DNA from: Macrocybe gigantea
Taxonomy: Eukaryota; Basidiomycota; Agaricomycetes; Agaricales; Callistosporiaceae
Direction: 5' to 3'
Assembly (NCBI GenBank): GCA_011319805.1
Contig: SJRY01000066.1
Location: 98,777 to 162,776, forward strand
Length of the DNA stretch: 64,000 nt
Shown here: positions 1-11,340 of the stretch, in pieces
Layout of the letters: each line of letters begins with the position of its first letter
How positions within the stretch are numbered: the stretch's first letter is position 1
Notes under the pieces: model-generated
What the model was told of the DNA's origin: nothing
The model's input: the letters and a program-made list of their open reading frames with translations, nothing else
The model's database searches: none
Translations under genes and position numbers: made by a program

Positions 1-366
1 CGATAACAGAGTCGTCGTGGAAATTGCTTTCTGTGAGGTGCAACGGAGGGGGGACGTGAAGAGGTGATTTCTTACGGTCTTTCCCATGCTTCTTCCAACT
101 GTACCCGGAACCGTTGGAGGAAGTGGAGTCGAATGAGGGTCGAGGAGTCTGGAGGATAGGATCATCGTCTGGTGTAGGGATAGAGGATGAGGCCGAAGCG
201 AACGACTCGCGTGATGAATTTGAGGAGAACAGGAAGGCTTTCGGATTGAACCTGGATTTTGTCTTGGGTTTGATGATCTTTGGGAAGGTTCGTGAAGATG
301 ACGTGCAGGAACTTCAGAGCGAGTAGAAATGAAGGAACGAACGGAACTGTTCGAGGACATAGACAT
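1..366 (-). CDS. Serine-rich protein, cut by left window edge
   Basis: I do not recognise this protein. Reading leftwards from the ATG at 366 (a second ATG lies at 360) gives a Ser/Pro/Asp-rich, low-complexity chain that stays open to the window edge after one frame change. It begins MSMSSNSSVRSF; near the edge it reads GYSWKKHGKDRKKSP. The frame change is a one-base loss at the T run 239-241 (A run on the coding strand): above it the frame ends at PGSIRK, below it AFLFSSNSSRESF continues. Both halves have the same composition, which is why I join them. It looks like the disordered N-terminal part of a larger regulatory protein, but no domain is visible here. An upstream exon beyond 366 cannot be excluded. 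Confidence 0.4.
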   Translation of the reverse strand, partial: MSMSSNSSVRSFISTRSEVPARHLHEPSQRSSNPRQNPGSIRKPSCSPQIHHASRSLRPHPLSLHQTMILSSRLLDPHSTPLPPTVPGTVGRSMGKTVRNHLFTSPLRCTSQKAISTTTLLS

Positions 367-1536
367 CGCAATGGAGGGAGCGGTACGCTGAGAGAAGGCC
401 GAAACGAAGGAGACGGGAGTCAGGGGAGAATCTGCGGTGGGGATGCCGTGATTCGGATTAAGCACGGACAGAGTCCGGTTCACGCTCGCGGCGAAATCGG
501 AGTCCTGAGATGACCTCTGTCTCATGCCCATATCTGCTCGGGTGTACCAGGGACGTCGTTCCGGACGACGAATAGAGCTGAAAAGAGGAGACTGTCCCGT
601 CGAAAACATGAGCCAGTGGGCAGTACGGTCAGCGAACAACTCACGTCGTGGTGTGATATACTCTATTGTTGGATAATCCGGTCAGTCGTGTGATGCGTCG
701 ATGCGAATACCTGTCATGTCAACTCTGGAGCAGATGTCCTATCGGTTGGCTAGACGCAGCACAGTTTTATCCAGGTTTCCGGCTGTAAAGTTGGTGGTAT
801 AAGCCAGCATCGACTTCAGCAATTCCTTTCAGGAGCGTTCTGAAACTGTAATCACAGGTAAAAAATGCAAACCGGGATATGAACGAGCCTGGACTCACAG
901 AGGTTGGATTCTCGAACCATATGGTCGCTCCATCGCAAGAAGTTGTTGTCCTCCATGGCAATCATCAATGTTCTGTCCATCAATTGCAACCGACAGGCCA
1001 CGTTTTCGCAGTCGACATAAACAGTCATAAATATGCACCCCCGGAAACAAAGACTTCGAAACCACAATCCAAAAACCTTTCGACGTGGTTGCAAAGTCTG
1101 ATTGGTACAGAGAATAGGCAGTGCTTCTTCCAAGGTCCGAACAAGTCTTATTAGGGAAACACTTCGTTACCGCAATAACGGGCACGGAAAGGTGAAGTCC
1201 TTGCTTGTGAGATGAGTCGCATGCGGGGAAATTCCGTACCGTGGTGTCCACACCGACGACGAGGATAATATAGTGATCTCACCTGCAGAGACGAATGATA
1301 TATCTAGGGCCCATGTATAACTAGCCAACCCCTCCTGCTGATTGCGTCTGAATAGAGGGGTGACCCGTAGTCCAACGAGGGCTTACATAGACAATTTAGA
1401 CGAAGAGGCGATGGGTCGGGGCAATGTCAGTGTCAACGGCCTTGACCACAACTTGTAAAGAGCTAGTTGTCAGTCCGTCGCGTCAAAGAATATCCAACAC
1501 CTCGATTGATGAATACAAGTCCTTCTGATTATAGTA
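367..1536. other. Gene-poor stretch left of the transposon
   Basis: This holds the upstream region of the serine-rich gene and then several short overlapping reading frames on both strands (about 770-1250). None shows a recognisable domain, and no pair joins into a convincing multi-exon gene, so I call no gene here. Short remnants of coding sequence are possible. Confidence 0.4.
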
Positions 1537-1544
1537 TGTTGAAG

Positions 1545-1567
1545 CAGTGTTGTGCCAGTCGGCGACT
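1545..1567 (+). repeat. Left terminal inverted repeat of hAT element
   Basis: This matches the reverse complement of 5973-5995 at 22 of 23 positions (C versus T at position 19). The flanking direct duplication at 1537-1544 fixes the outer boundary exactly. Confidence 0.95.
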
Positions 1568-1778
1568 TTAGGTTGAAGTCGGTCAGACGACTAAGCCCGA
1601 CCAAGTCGACTATACGTCGGCTATGATGGGGGGTCGCCGACTATTGGCCGACTTTGCCTTTTTGAGGAATGATTACATAACTTGCTAAAGCAAATACAAT
1701 CGCGATTATAATTCTGCATTGTCGTCCCTCCATCTCCCAAAACTCGATCCATTAGGGACGGCCGGCGTAAGAGATGCC

Positions 1779-2274
1779 TCAGATTGTAGTGAGCGTTCCA
1801 CCGAGGTCGAACCGATGTCTCGATTGGTGTGCTGATGGTGATCGTTGCATCAAAGTTGAAATAACCACTTGCAGAGACAGTGATCTGTTGTTTTGCGATG
1901 AATATCCAGACGCTGTGTAATTTGCAACAGTGGTTCTGACCTTATACTCATTGCTATCTAAGATGACATGAACAGATTGCGGCTCTGGTTGCGGATTCAT
2001 TGAATTTTCATCTCTTGAGATCAGGGATATCTTTATAGTGAGATTACAGTATTCTAGTGTTCCGAGCTTTCTCACAAGAAACAGCGAAAGTGATCCTTTT
2101 CAAACCTTGAGGTTGTTTTTCCATAACCTCGGAGACCATTGACATATCGTACATATCCTCCAGTCTTCTACTTCCCCGATAATATGCCGCTGTGCTCATT
2201 AATGTGAGTAACTCATCTTTTTTTTTTATCGAAGCAGTTGACTGAGTCGATTCAGCCATATTATTACGGTTCAT
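1779..2274 (-). CDS. Possible second gene inside the hAT element, divergent from transposase
   Basis: From the ATG at 2274 a 76-codon frame (MNRNNMAESTQSTASIKKKD...) runs leftwards and overlaps a second 98-codon frame that ends at 1779. A spliced product joining the two is plausible because a GTGAG donor lies near the end of the first, but I could not fix an acceptor. No known domain is visible. It lies wholly within the transposon, between the left end and the transposase, and would share the 2275-2458 interval as a divergent promoter. It could equally be chance open frame in non-coding subterminal DNA. Confidence 0.28.
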
Positions 2275-2403
2275 GCTGATTCCTCGCTATTAACTCGGTC
2301 AATTTAGCTATATTATCACAGTTCACGCTGATTCCTCGATATTAACTCGTTGATTCAGCCATATCATTACAGTTCACGCTGATTCCTCGATATTAACTCG
2401 GTC
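2249..2403. repeat. Three tandem 52-bp repeats upstream of the transposase
   Basis: There are three imperfect head-to-tail copies with period 51-52 bp. Each holds a block like ATTCAGCCATAT, then CACGCTGATTCCTCG and ATTAACTCG. They end about 55 bp before the transposase ATG and overlap the start of the divergent frame. They may be promoter elements or transposase-binding repeats. Confidence 0.8.
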
Positions 2404-2458
2404 TACCTCCCTTTTCCCACTCCAAAAAGAAAGAATTCAAATACAGCCATAGTTGAGG

Positions 2459-5400
2459 ATGTCTCTAGGCTCTCAACGCACATCGCTTGTCATGGCCCCC
2501 TCTGCATCGCGCCCTCGTGGATGGTGGCGAGCGTACTTCAAAGACCATCCTGGCTACTCTCTGTCTGAGAAGAGCGCTGATTGCTGGGCGAACGCAAAAA
2601 AAGACAAGGTCAAAGTCATCTGTATCAAATGTCTCGATCGCAAGATTGGTGAGGTTATCATGCAGGATAAAGATGCCGTCCAACAGGGCATACGGCTCAC
2701 TATACGAACATCTGATGAAATAGAGCGATTTTGTGCGTATCGATATAATTGTCATTTTAGATCTTTGTACTTACACATGTCACATCCTATTATAGTGTGG
2801 GCGGCAGATAAAAGCACTGCTGACCGTATGTGGCTCGAATCTCGTGCAGAAACACTATGCAATCACCTCGCATCATGTTCGCTGCAGCCTCCTGATATTC
2901 AAACTCGCGCTCGAATGGAAAAGGTTCAGAAATCTCCCCGAAGAAATTGGCCAGTTATGGCCACCGATTTCCCTTTATCAGCAGTCCCTTTTCCTTATGC
3001 AGGTCCGAGTCAGTCTCAACAGCCCGTCCTTCCATCTGGATCCGCAGCGCCAACCTACTTACATCTTGTTCCCCCTTTGCCACCTCATGCCAACCTTCAT
3101 CTATCGCATCCATATGTTCGCTCCATTCGCCATTCCCACTCAGCTCCTGATTTACAGCACCCATTTCTCTTTTCGATGGCACCATCAACAATTTCTTCGG
3201 TATCAGATCCTTCGACTCTTTCCCCGAATGATAGCATATCCCATCGAGGGAGTCCTGTGCCTTCTGATATTTGCCTTCCAGTGCCCTCTAAACGAGTGAA
3301 GCGAACGATCTCTGGCGCTTATTCTGCTGTTGATGCAGGTGCTCCTCAAACAGCATCTTGGTCTGATGCGTTCCAAGAATTATATGAAGATCTGCTCGCT
3401 CAGCTCACTGCCTCTGCGGATTTTCCCTTAAATTGGCTTAGCAATCCCATCTGGCTCAAATTCAAAGATACATTCATACCGAATGCTCGGCACATCACTA
3501 GAAAACAGCTCACGTCTCGTATCCTTCCGAGGATCTTAAAGAAAATACGTGCAGATCTTCGAGGAAAGACTCATGGAAAACTTGCAACGGCGCAATGTGA
3601 TGGTTGGACCGGAGGGAACAATCACCATTTTCTTGCTTTTCTGATCACAGTCGAGCGAAAGGTAAGATATCTGCTTTGTACTACCAGTACTTTGACTCAT
3701 TTCGACATCTTGTTATTTGCCAGATCTATACAGTAGACATTCAGGATATGACAACGGAGAAGAGAACCGCCCAAAATCTTCTAGAAATGATGCTCACGCT
3801 TATCAAAAAACTGGAGTCAGAGTCAGAATGGGGTGTCAAAGTCATCGCCTTCACAACGGATGCATCAGGAGAATCCAGAAAGGCGCGGCACCTTCTTCAC
3901 GAGAAATATCCTTATCTTGTCACGCCAAATTGCTTCGCACACCAGGTCTGTATTGATGCCTTTTTTTTATTTAAGATTCTTACCGTCTTTTCCAAGATTC
4001 AGCTTATTGTTGGCGATTATATGAAGGTCAATGGAACGACCTTTCTTATTTATGCAGAAAAAGCAAACGAGGTTATTTCCTGGCTCCGCAGCAAGATCGC
4101 AATCCTTGCTTTGATTCAAGAACTATCATTACGACACAATGGCCGCTCTCTTTCAATCATCCGACCTGTTCCTACTCGTTGGACAGCCTACTATCTTGCA
4201 TACTGCCGATTACTCGAGCTTCGCACTTGTTTGGAGTATATCATTGCGAATGATGCTATGCGTCCAGTTACCGAACGATTCCTCATTACTGGAGATACAA
4301 AGGCAAGAGATAAGGCAGCGAAGATGGTGGAAATTCTTAAGGATCCTAACTTTTGGCATGCACTTGCTCGGTGAGTAATAAATTGTTCGTAGATCTATTT
4401 AAGAAATTCTGATTTAAAAGACTCAGAATCAAACACCACCTTGCTCCCCTCGCCATCGCAGCGAATGTGACACAATCAACTTCATGTAGGTTAGATGAAG
4501 TCTTGCTCACATTTGGTCGTCTTGCCATGGAATTCAGAAAGTTCGATGAAGAGGACAAGCCTGTTATTGACGGTGTCCTAGCAAGTATCGAGCACCGTTG
4601 GAAAGAAGCAGATCAAGAAGTTTTCGTAGCTGCTGTCCTCGTAAACCCATTCATCGGAAACATGCCTTTTGCACGGACAAACACCAATCAAGCCTTTTTA
4701 TCGAATGGCGGGAGGAAATCATTGCTTATGCGGCTTTGGAAACGTTTCTATCCTGATAAGACTGATGCCAATATTCTCGATGATCTTCGATCGGGGGTTG
4801 AGGATTATTTTTCGAAATCAGGAATTTTTTCGACATACAGCGAGGTTCTGTCTGAAATTCAAGGACATGCTGCACGTTTGGTATGTTTTATTGTTTTGTT
4901 GTTCATTTGCCATTATTCACGAATAGCAGGCATTGAGCCCGGACCCTATCAAGTTTTATCAAGATCATCTCGTCGAAAATGCGCCTATACCTCCTTTTAT
5001 CCAACTAGCTCTTCACATTCTCTCCATATCCCCCAATTCAGCATCTTGTGAACGCCTCTTTAGCACGCTCGGCCTTATTCTCACCAAGCTTCGCAGTAGG
5101 CTTGGTACAAAAAATCTCATCAACCTTGCCGAACTCAAGCTACATATTCGTGATGAGCAATTGCGTCTGCTTGCGGACAATAGCTCTAGGAAAAAGCGCC
5201 AATTTGGTGTGCTTGCTAGGTCTGACAGTGCTCCAATACCAACAACTGTGGCACAAGTGGCAGCGCCAGCGCAGATTCCGTCAATTCAGATCTCCGATGA
5301 TCCATCGTTGATAGAACCAGCAGAAGCTTCCTCAGGAATCTATCCAGCGCCCAATGTTATAACCCAATCACTTCAAACCATTGTTCAAGAGATCCAAAGG

Positions 5401-5652
5401 TCTGTCGACGAGGAGGATTCCTCAATGTTTGTTGATGACAATGTTTATGAATCATTGTCGCCATTCTCATTTACAATTGCGGAGCTTTTTGATTTCACTA
5501 ATGAGCATTGGACAGAAGCACAGATGCGGAGTGCCGTTGGCAGTCTACAGGATGAATTAGAAGTATATGAACTGTTGGAATTGGATGCTCATGGCGAGGT
5601 TGACCTCGAGGTTGACCTTGACGATACTATGGAAAACATTCTTAGGGTATAG
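2459..5652 (+). CDS. hAT transposase, five exons, apparently intact
   Basis: This enzyme cuts and pastes the element and is expected to act in the nucleus. Exons are 2459-3661, 3724-3945, 3997-4370, 4427-4880 and 4930-5652; joined they keep one frame of about 991 residues, long for a hAT transposase but usual for fungal BED-type ones. The N-terminal third holds a divergent BED-like zinc finger region (WWRAYF, CIKC), followed by a Ser/Pro-rich linker. The RNase H-like core shows CDGWTGGNNHHF (first catalytic Asp), FTTDASGESRKAR (second Asp), FAHQ joined by splicing to IQLIVGDY, and PTRWTAYY. The C-terminal dimerisation (HATC) segment reads SPNSASCERLFSTLGL and is followed by an acidic tail of about 190 residues. 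The ATG at 2459 is the first in frame. No stop or frameshift is visible, in contrast to many host genes in this window. Confidence 0.93.
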
Positions 5653-5693
5653 TAGTACTGCCTTTCAATCTTTGGCAGAGGCGGCCTCGCTCC

Positions 5694-5995
5694 TGATACG
5701 GTACTCTGCCATCTCCATTATCTAATACTTTACATGTGACAAAAGTCGGTGGGGGGTCGGTATAGTCGACTTTAGCGCGTGATGTGTGGCTTAAGCCGGC
5801 TTTACACGACTAAAGTCGTTTAGTCACCGACTGGCACAACACTGTGATACGGTACTCTGCCATCTCCATTATCTAATACTTTACATGTGACAAAAGTCGG
5901 TGGGGGGTCGGTATAGTCGACTTTAGCGCGTGATGTGTGGCTTAAGCCGGCTTTACACGACTAAAGTCGTTTAGTCACCGACTGGCACAACACTG
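5694..5995 (+). repeat. Tandem duplication of the transposon right end
   Basis: A 151-bp unit occurs twice head to tail (5694-5844 and 5845-5995) with no difference that I can see. Each copy contains the full right terminal inverted repeat, ending in GGCACAACACTG, plus subterminal motifs. The target-site duplication follows the outer copy only, so the outer end was used for the last insertion. The element therefore carries two complete right ends, and transposase could in principle cut at either. Confidence 0.93.
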
Positions 5996-6003
5996 TGTTG
6001 AAG

Positions 6004-6422
6004 AGACCGAAACAGGGACGATCCTTGCGCCGACAATGTTGACACGTGGATATATTTGGTCAAGTTCAGGACCGTTACCGAAGTCGTTGTACTCGGTGAG
6101 AACACTGGCTCTGTGCTGGACATATTCTCGTCCTCCCTAGAGGAAATTTACGATGTCACCATAGGCACCTATTCAATCCGACAGTACTCCGACAACGAAC
6201 AGGGTCACCGCATTGAACAGCAGTTGAACCATGAGGAACGAGCCCCAGCGCTAACTTCTCAGCGCTTCGCGTATTAAAGGGCGATGACCATCGCAGTATT
6301 CATCAAACTTTCACCCCTCAACCCACTCACACCGGCATCCCGCGTAAGTAGACCACCACCTTTTCCGCAGCTTACGCTGACGACTCGACCATCCTCCCAC
6401 AGATCCTCACCTCCTTCGCTGC
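6004..6422. other. Region between transposon and the paired family genes
   Basis: A 73-codon open frame at 6056-6277 has no recognisable domain. Position 6290-6422 looks like a 5' untranslated leader of the next gene, with a GTAAGT...CAG pair that could be a leader intron (about 6343-6405). Confidence 0.35.
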
Positions 6423-8355
6423 ATGCCCTCAAGCATCGAAGTAACCGCTCTCGTCGTCGCTTTGATTGCGTTGATCATCGCTTTGCTGCAAGTCGTACAG
6501 CAATATCTTTCTTCGGCTGTTGCTCGGGGACGGGTAAATCGAGCAGCCATCGGCGACTGGTCAGCGAAGAATCACTACGGATGGTCCTGGCGCGAATGGA
6601 AGTTGCGCGTGACCTATGCGCGCCCAGTCGTCACCGTCACACATGCAGTCAATCGCCTGGACGCTCGGGGGATCAGATTCAGAGCAAAATGAAGATGTTC
6701 TCGCCAGAATACACATGGACCTGGAGTCTACCAGACGCTGAAGGTGCCCGAGGCCTGACGCGAAGCCGCGTGCAGGTCACAGTATACAGACTCGGCGATG
6801 AACGTCAGATTCCCGTACCACGGTCGGCGCTCACGAGAAAACAACGACAAGTCATCGAGGATGTTGAAAAAAAAATGACAAACGAATACATTCCTCCGTG
6901 CAAGGGGACGTGGTGCAACATGATGGCCGACTTGGGCGTCCGCGCGAGCGACGTTCAGAGTGACGACAACCTCGATGCCGATACGATTCCCACTGCCCTT
7001 GACGCTCCCACGATGTCCATTTCCATGTCGGATCTCATCTGCTTTGGGTTCCTTCTCGACATGAAAATCACCAACTTCAATCTCGAGGACCGAAAACTCG
7101 ACATGGTCGGAAACCTCGACTGTAGCATCTCGACGCAACACCAGCAAGGCGTCGGGATGCTGGCGCGCTATTCAGGACTCGGTGCACGCAAGACCGTGCA
7201 GCCCATGGCCTTGGACTGCACATCTCCAGAACTGGCCACGCTCATCCGGACCGCCCGCGGACAGCTGACGTTCGCGGATTGCTGTGGCGCTGTGTCCTTT
7301 TGGGGTTACAATAGCATAGAACAGGTCTTCACGTATGCACTCAGCATCATACAGGGCGAGCAATGGCAAACGGCCGACGTAACGCCGGCGATGGACATTG
7401 AAGGCGATACCGGCCTTCGTTGGAACGGAAAGTGGGCTCAACCAAAAGTACCGATCTTGCCGTTCCTCCTCAGCATGTGCGCCAACATCTCGGTCGCGAA
7501 CGCTTTCCCGCACCGCGTTTTGGAGGTATGGACGAAGGAGCAGAGGCAACGGTCGTCGCAAACGGCTTTTTCGCATATCACTTCATCCGTCGGCTTCATA
7601 GAATCACCGCCCACCCTCTTCAGGGACATGTTGACACAACCGTTCAATCTCATCAACATGCACGACTTCAAGGCGACGTACTCGTATGGGCATGAAAACG
7701 GGGGACAGCGAGGATGGCTGATGACAAACTTTGCTGAGTTCTGCTTCCGAATGAGCCACGTATGGGAGGTGGCAAGCATGACAGACAAAGTGCCGATTCT
7801 GCCTCAAGTCAAGCGAGCGCTTGCCGAAGGCCAACTCGATGCAAACTGGGGTGCACAGTACAACTCCACGCTCAACGGTAACATGGACCAAGGACGAGGC
7901 TGGAAGATGCGCGCCAACTCCTTGCTGTGGCTGCAGGTCATGTTTTTTGACACCTGGATCGCACGCAGGATCGAAATGATCATGGGAAACCCTCTAGACG
8001 CCGATGTGTCAATCCCCGTCGACATTGATTCGGCGACCCGTTGCACTCAGATAGAACAAAACAAAATCGAGAGAGTCGGCTGGCGGCGGTCTCGGCTGGA
8101 GTTTTCCCGACGTTATCTCAGGGCATTAGCTGACGGCACCGATGGGAAAGCGATCAGTTTCATGACGGCAGGTGATAAATTGGAGACGCGAGTTGTTGGA
8201 GGCATATACCGATTGGAGACGCGAAAGACTGGGCAGCCGTTGACGCTGTCCTCACCCTTCGAGCTGTCGTACTGGCAGCGCGACTGGATCTGATGAAGGA
8301 TTCGAGTTCGCTATTGGACCTCCAGGTGCTGGATCCCATGATCCAATTGGCGTAA
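6423..8355 (+). CDS. Membrane-anchored fungal family protein, copy 1 (frame breaks)
   Basis: Function unknown. The protein starts with a single hydrophobic helix (TALVVALIALIIALLQVV), then a W-rich basic block (GDWSAKNHYGWSWREWKLR) and a long soluble region with CKGTWCNMMADLG, VPILPFLLSMCANIS, RGWLMTNFAEF and WRRSRLEF. This order resembles a widely expanded family of uncharacterised filamentous-fungal proteins that begin with one membrane segment. It is the tandem paralogue of the next gene, about 45-50% identical by eye over the core. Two frame losses interrupt it: one at the A run 6686-6689, where the N-terminal frame ends in a TGA overlapping an ATG, and one between about 8160 and 8215, after which conserved ELMKDSS-like and PMIQLA coding continues to the TAA at 8353-8355. 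Left uncorrected, the main frame ends at 8293. Both breaks are probably sequencing errors. Confidence 0.7.
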
Positions 8356-8623
8356 GGAGTACCCAGAGGGTCCGCCCGGACAGCTTTTTCGAGATCCGGA
8401 TAAAAAGAGGAATAACGAACGGGGCTTCTGCATAATGAACCACGAACGTCGCGACATCTAGCAATTATAATAAAGCTAATAAGTTATTCCCATAATGACA
8501 ATTTTATTGACAGAAGCACCTGAGTAAGTCCGATCTAAGGGACACATGGTGATTGACGCCGAATTGCATCTCTCAGCGTCTGTAGTTTTTAATAAAAATG
8601 AGAGATGTTGATTGTCAGACGAC

Positions 8624-10535
8624 ATGGCTGGAACAGAAGTCGCCGCTCTCATCATCGCACTCATCGCGCTGTTCGTGGCATTTCTCCAGGTCTCTCAGCA
8701 GTTCCTCGCCACCGCGTTCGTCCCGAATGCTAAAGTCGGGCCAGCTTCTATAGGTGGTTGGGCCAGGAGGAACAAGAGAAAATGGTTGTGGAAGGAGATG
8801 AGGATCGGCGTCTGGTATGCACGACCAGAGGTGACAGCGTCTGAAGCTGTGGAGAAGAGGACGATGCGGAGAGAGGCGAAGACGTGGTCGCCGTTATCTG
8901 GCTATGTGATCCAATTCGAGCAGACGTATTTCCAGAGTCCGGAGGGATGAAGGCCACAGAAAGTGGGCCGCACATGAAAATCGTCAGAAAAGGCCACGAG
9001 GATCAACGGTCTATCCCATTGGAGGAACTTCCTCGGCGGGCGAGGGCGGCGGCATTGAATGCCAAAGGCGAGATGTCCCGGTCGAAGAAGCCACCACCAT
9101 GCAGAGCGACGTGGGTGAACCTCCTTAACGACATCGGGACGAACCTGGACGAGTTGGTTTCGAGGACTAGCGTCGATGCAGAGTCCATCCCCAGTTCGCT
9201 GGACAATCCGCCGCTGCATTTGCCGATGGCGGAAGTCGTGAAGCTGGGACTCTTGTTGGATATGCAGTTGACGCACATCGATATCGAGAGACGGGAAATC
9301 GACATGATCGGTGAACACTGCACCATCAGCTCCCAGAACCAGCAGAGCGTCGGGATGGTGACGCGGTATTCAGGACTGGCTCCCAGCGTACAACCTCCGA
9401 CGACCAGATGCTCCTCGGATGAGCTGGTGGCACTATTACAGTCAGCACAAGGAATGGTGCAGGTCGGCCGAGTGTTGAACGAGTTGACGAGTTGGGGTTA
9501 CAACGCGGTGTACGAGATTTTTGGAGAAGTCGTCAATCTCATCACAGACGACACCTGGACCATGGCGCATGTCAGCAACCCGGGATCGAAAATCAAACCG
9601 GACACACACTTGCATTGGAGAAACAGGTGGAGGAATCCGACTGTGCCCGTGATTCCATTCCTGCTCGGCTTGTGCGGCAACATGGCGGTGGCGAATTCGT
9701 TCCCCCATTGCCAGACTTTGCCATGGCGTCCAGAGGAGCGAAAGCTGGCGATGGAGAGGGCATGGAACATCATCCAGAACTCTACCGGGTTCGAGCTGGC
9801 CCCGCACAACATATTGGAAATATCGAAGAAGAAGAACATCGTCTTGATGGACGGTTACAAGGTAGCAAACGATTGGGGGTGCCATTCGGGAGGTCTGCGG
9901 GGCTGGCTTACGACGAATTTTGCAGAATTTGCGGTGAGGATAAGCGAATGCTGGGAGGTCAAGAACGGGTACATCTCATCGAAGGTGCCTATCCTAACAG
10001 AGCTGCAAGAGGTGTTTGCAGAGGGACGCTGAGCGCGGCGTGGGCGCGGGATTTCGACAAGCAGATAAAAGAAGACGAGGACCGCGACAAGAGCGCAAAC
10101 GGCTTGCTTTGGCTGCAGACCATGATGCTCGACACCTGGATCGGAAGGAAGGTGGAGCTGATCATGAAAGGCGGCACGACGACGGATCCGTCCATTCCGA
10201 TCGGAGAGGATCTGGTGAGGCAGATGTCCGAAATGCCAGAAAACAAGGTGGTCGGAGCTCGCTGGAGAAGGAGCAGGCTGCGATTCGTTTTGCTGTACTT
10301 GCAACGTCTGGCGGAGGGCGTCAAATCCACGGGTGCGAGCTGCATGACGCGTCCGGAGGTGAAATACACAGGTGAATGGCGCGAGATGGGTAAAGGGGAA
10401 GCGCGCGACTGGGCAGAGGTGGACGCTGTGCTGACGCTGCGAGCCGCGACGCTGGCGGCGCGCCTCGAGCTGATGAAGGACTCGTCAATGCTGACCGAGC
10501 TTCGCCTTCTCAATCCGATAATCCAGCTGGCCTAG
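8624..10535 (+). CDS. Membrane-anchored fungal family protein, copy 2 (frame breaks)
   Basis: This is the tandem paralogue of the preceding gene, same strand, about 270 bp downstream. The ATG at 8624 is followed at once by a hydrophobic helix (VAALIIALIALFVAFLQV), then GGWARRNKRKWLWKEMRIG. The core matches copy 1 motif by motif: CRATWVNLLNDIG, VPVIPFLLGLCGNMA, RGWLTTNFAEF, GLLWLQTMMLDTWIG, ARWRRSRLRF, LELMKDSS, NPIIQLA. Two frame losses occur, at GGG 8944-8946 and at GGG 10023-10025 (in AEG followed by LSAAWA, versus AEGQLDANWGA in copy 1). In both cases one extra G would restore the frame. The role is unknown; the conserved Trp/Cys positions and membrane anchor are all that can be said. Confidence 0.7.
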
Positions 10536-11340
10536 CTACATGTATTGAAATACCAATCGCATGAACAGACCTCTCGGAGCAGCCAGAATGAGGAGGGTTT
10601 TCGTGGGACAGTCAAAGGCATAGTTCACCACATCTCTGGCTTTCACCCTCTACGTAATCCTGTATCGCATCAGAAATAAACGAGCAGCAGACTCCAAATC
10701 CGAGAGCCCTTACGGGGGTAGACCCAAATGAAGACAGGAATTAGGGCATGTCGACGTCGTGAGCAGATTTCAATCCTAGAATAGCCTCCTTTTCTCCACG
10801 GAGCACTCATGCCTTTCGCTCCTGCGTTGTGTTTCAACAATCGTGCAAACGATCCGCGATAGGTGGGTGGTCCGGAGACGAACATTCATAGACAAGCCAG
10901 GATCAAGCATTTCGCTCAGGAAAAGCCGGAGAGAGAATAAATCACGAACAGTTCCGAAACACCTGTACAATGCCTACATGCCGTTATGTCCACTCTTGTC
11001 CGTGAGGAGCGTTGATGGGTGAAACGAAGAAGGCACAGTGCAAACGAAAGATAGCCAATGTAGTCCTGCAGATAGATCATTATTTTACCCCTTGTGCAAG
11101 AGGGAGTCTGAGGGAGACTATACGTGAAAGAAACGTTTCATACATGCTACAACAAGGCCCAGGGCTCAGAGACGAGTAGAAAGGACATTGCACTTCGTCG
11201 CTAATGTTACTCGCAGCGCTCCCAGGTTATGCAAAAAAAAAAAGGAAGTCCGAACAGTAGGTTTCAGGTCATGGTGAACTGCGTGGCACGTGATTCCATA
11301 ATTCTGCCACCATTTTTCATCTCCTCGCCGCATCCTGCGC
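10536..11340. other. Intergenic
   Basis: A few short frames on the minus strand (10670-10970, 11166-11351) lack any recognisable feature. The last 150 bp is presumably the DUS1 promoter and leader, with an A run at 11231-11242. No other element is seen. Confidence 0.4.

Larger units (their letters stand above)
1545..5995 (+). mobile_element. Complete hAT-family DNA transposon
   Basis: The element is 4,451 bp. Its ends are inverted repeats (1545-1567 and 5973-5995) that begin CAGTGTTGTGCCAGTCGG and differ at one of 23 positions. It is flanked by a perfect 8-bp target-site duplication, TGTTGAAG, at 1537-1544 and 5996-6003, the length expected for hAT insertion. Subterminal DNA on both sides is full of short CGACT/AGTCG motifs in both orientations, the usual transposase-binding arrangement in this superfamily. 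Inside is an apparently intact five-exon transposase gene, so the copy may be autonomous. Two oddities are listed separately: the right end is duplicated in tandem, and a second reading frame points away from the transposase. The perfect duplication and open transposase suggest a recent insertion. Confidence 0.95.

Noticed and set aside
767..1251. Overlapping frames of 60-118 codons on both strands that might be a gene
   Set aside because: No domain, no consistent frame and no convincing splice pattern; the plus and minus frames are mutual shadows.
6689..8950. Coupled stop-restart (ATGA) bicistronic translation in both paralogues, as used by some fungal viruses and seen in fungal polycistronic mRNAs
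   Set aside because: The same genes and many others in the window carry similar one-base losses where no start codon follows, so homopolymer error explains all of them with one cause. Kept only as a check in the findings.
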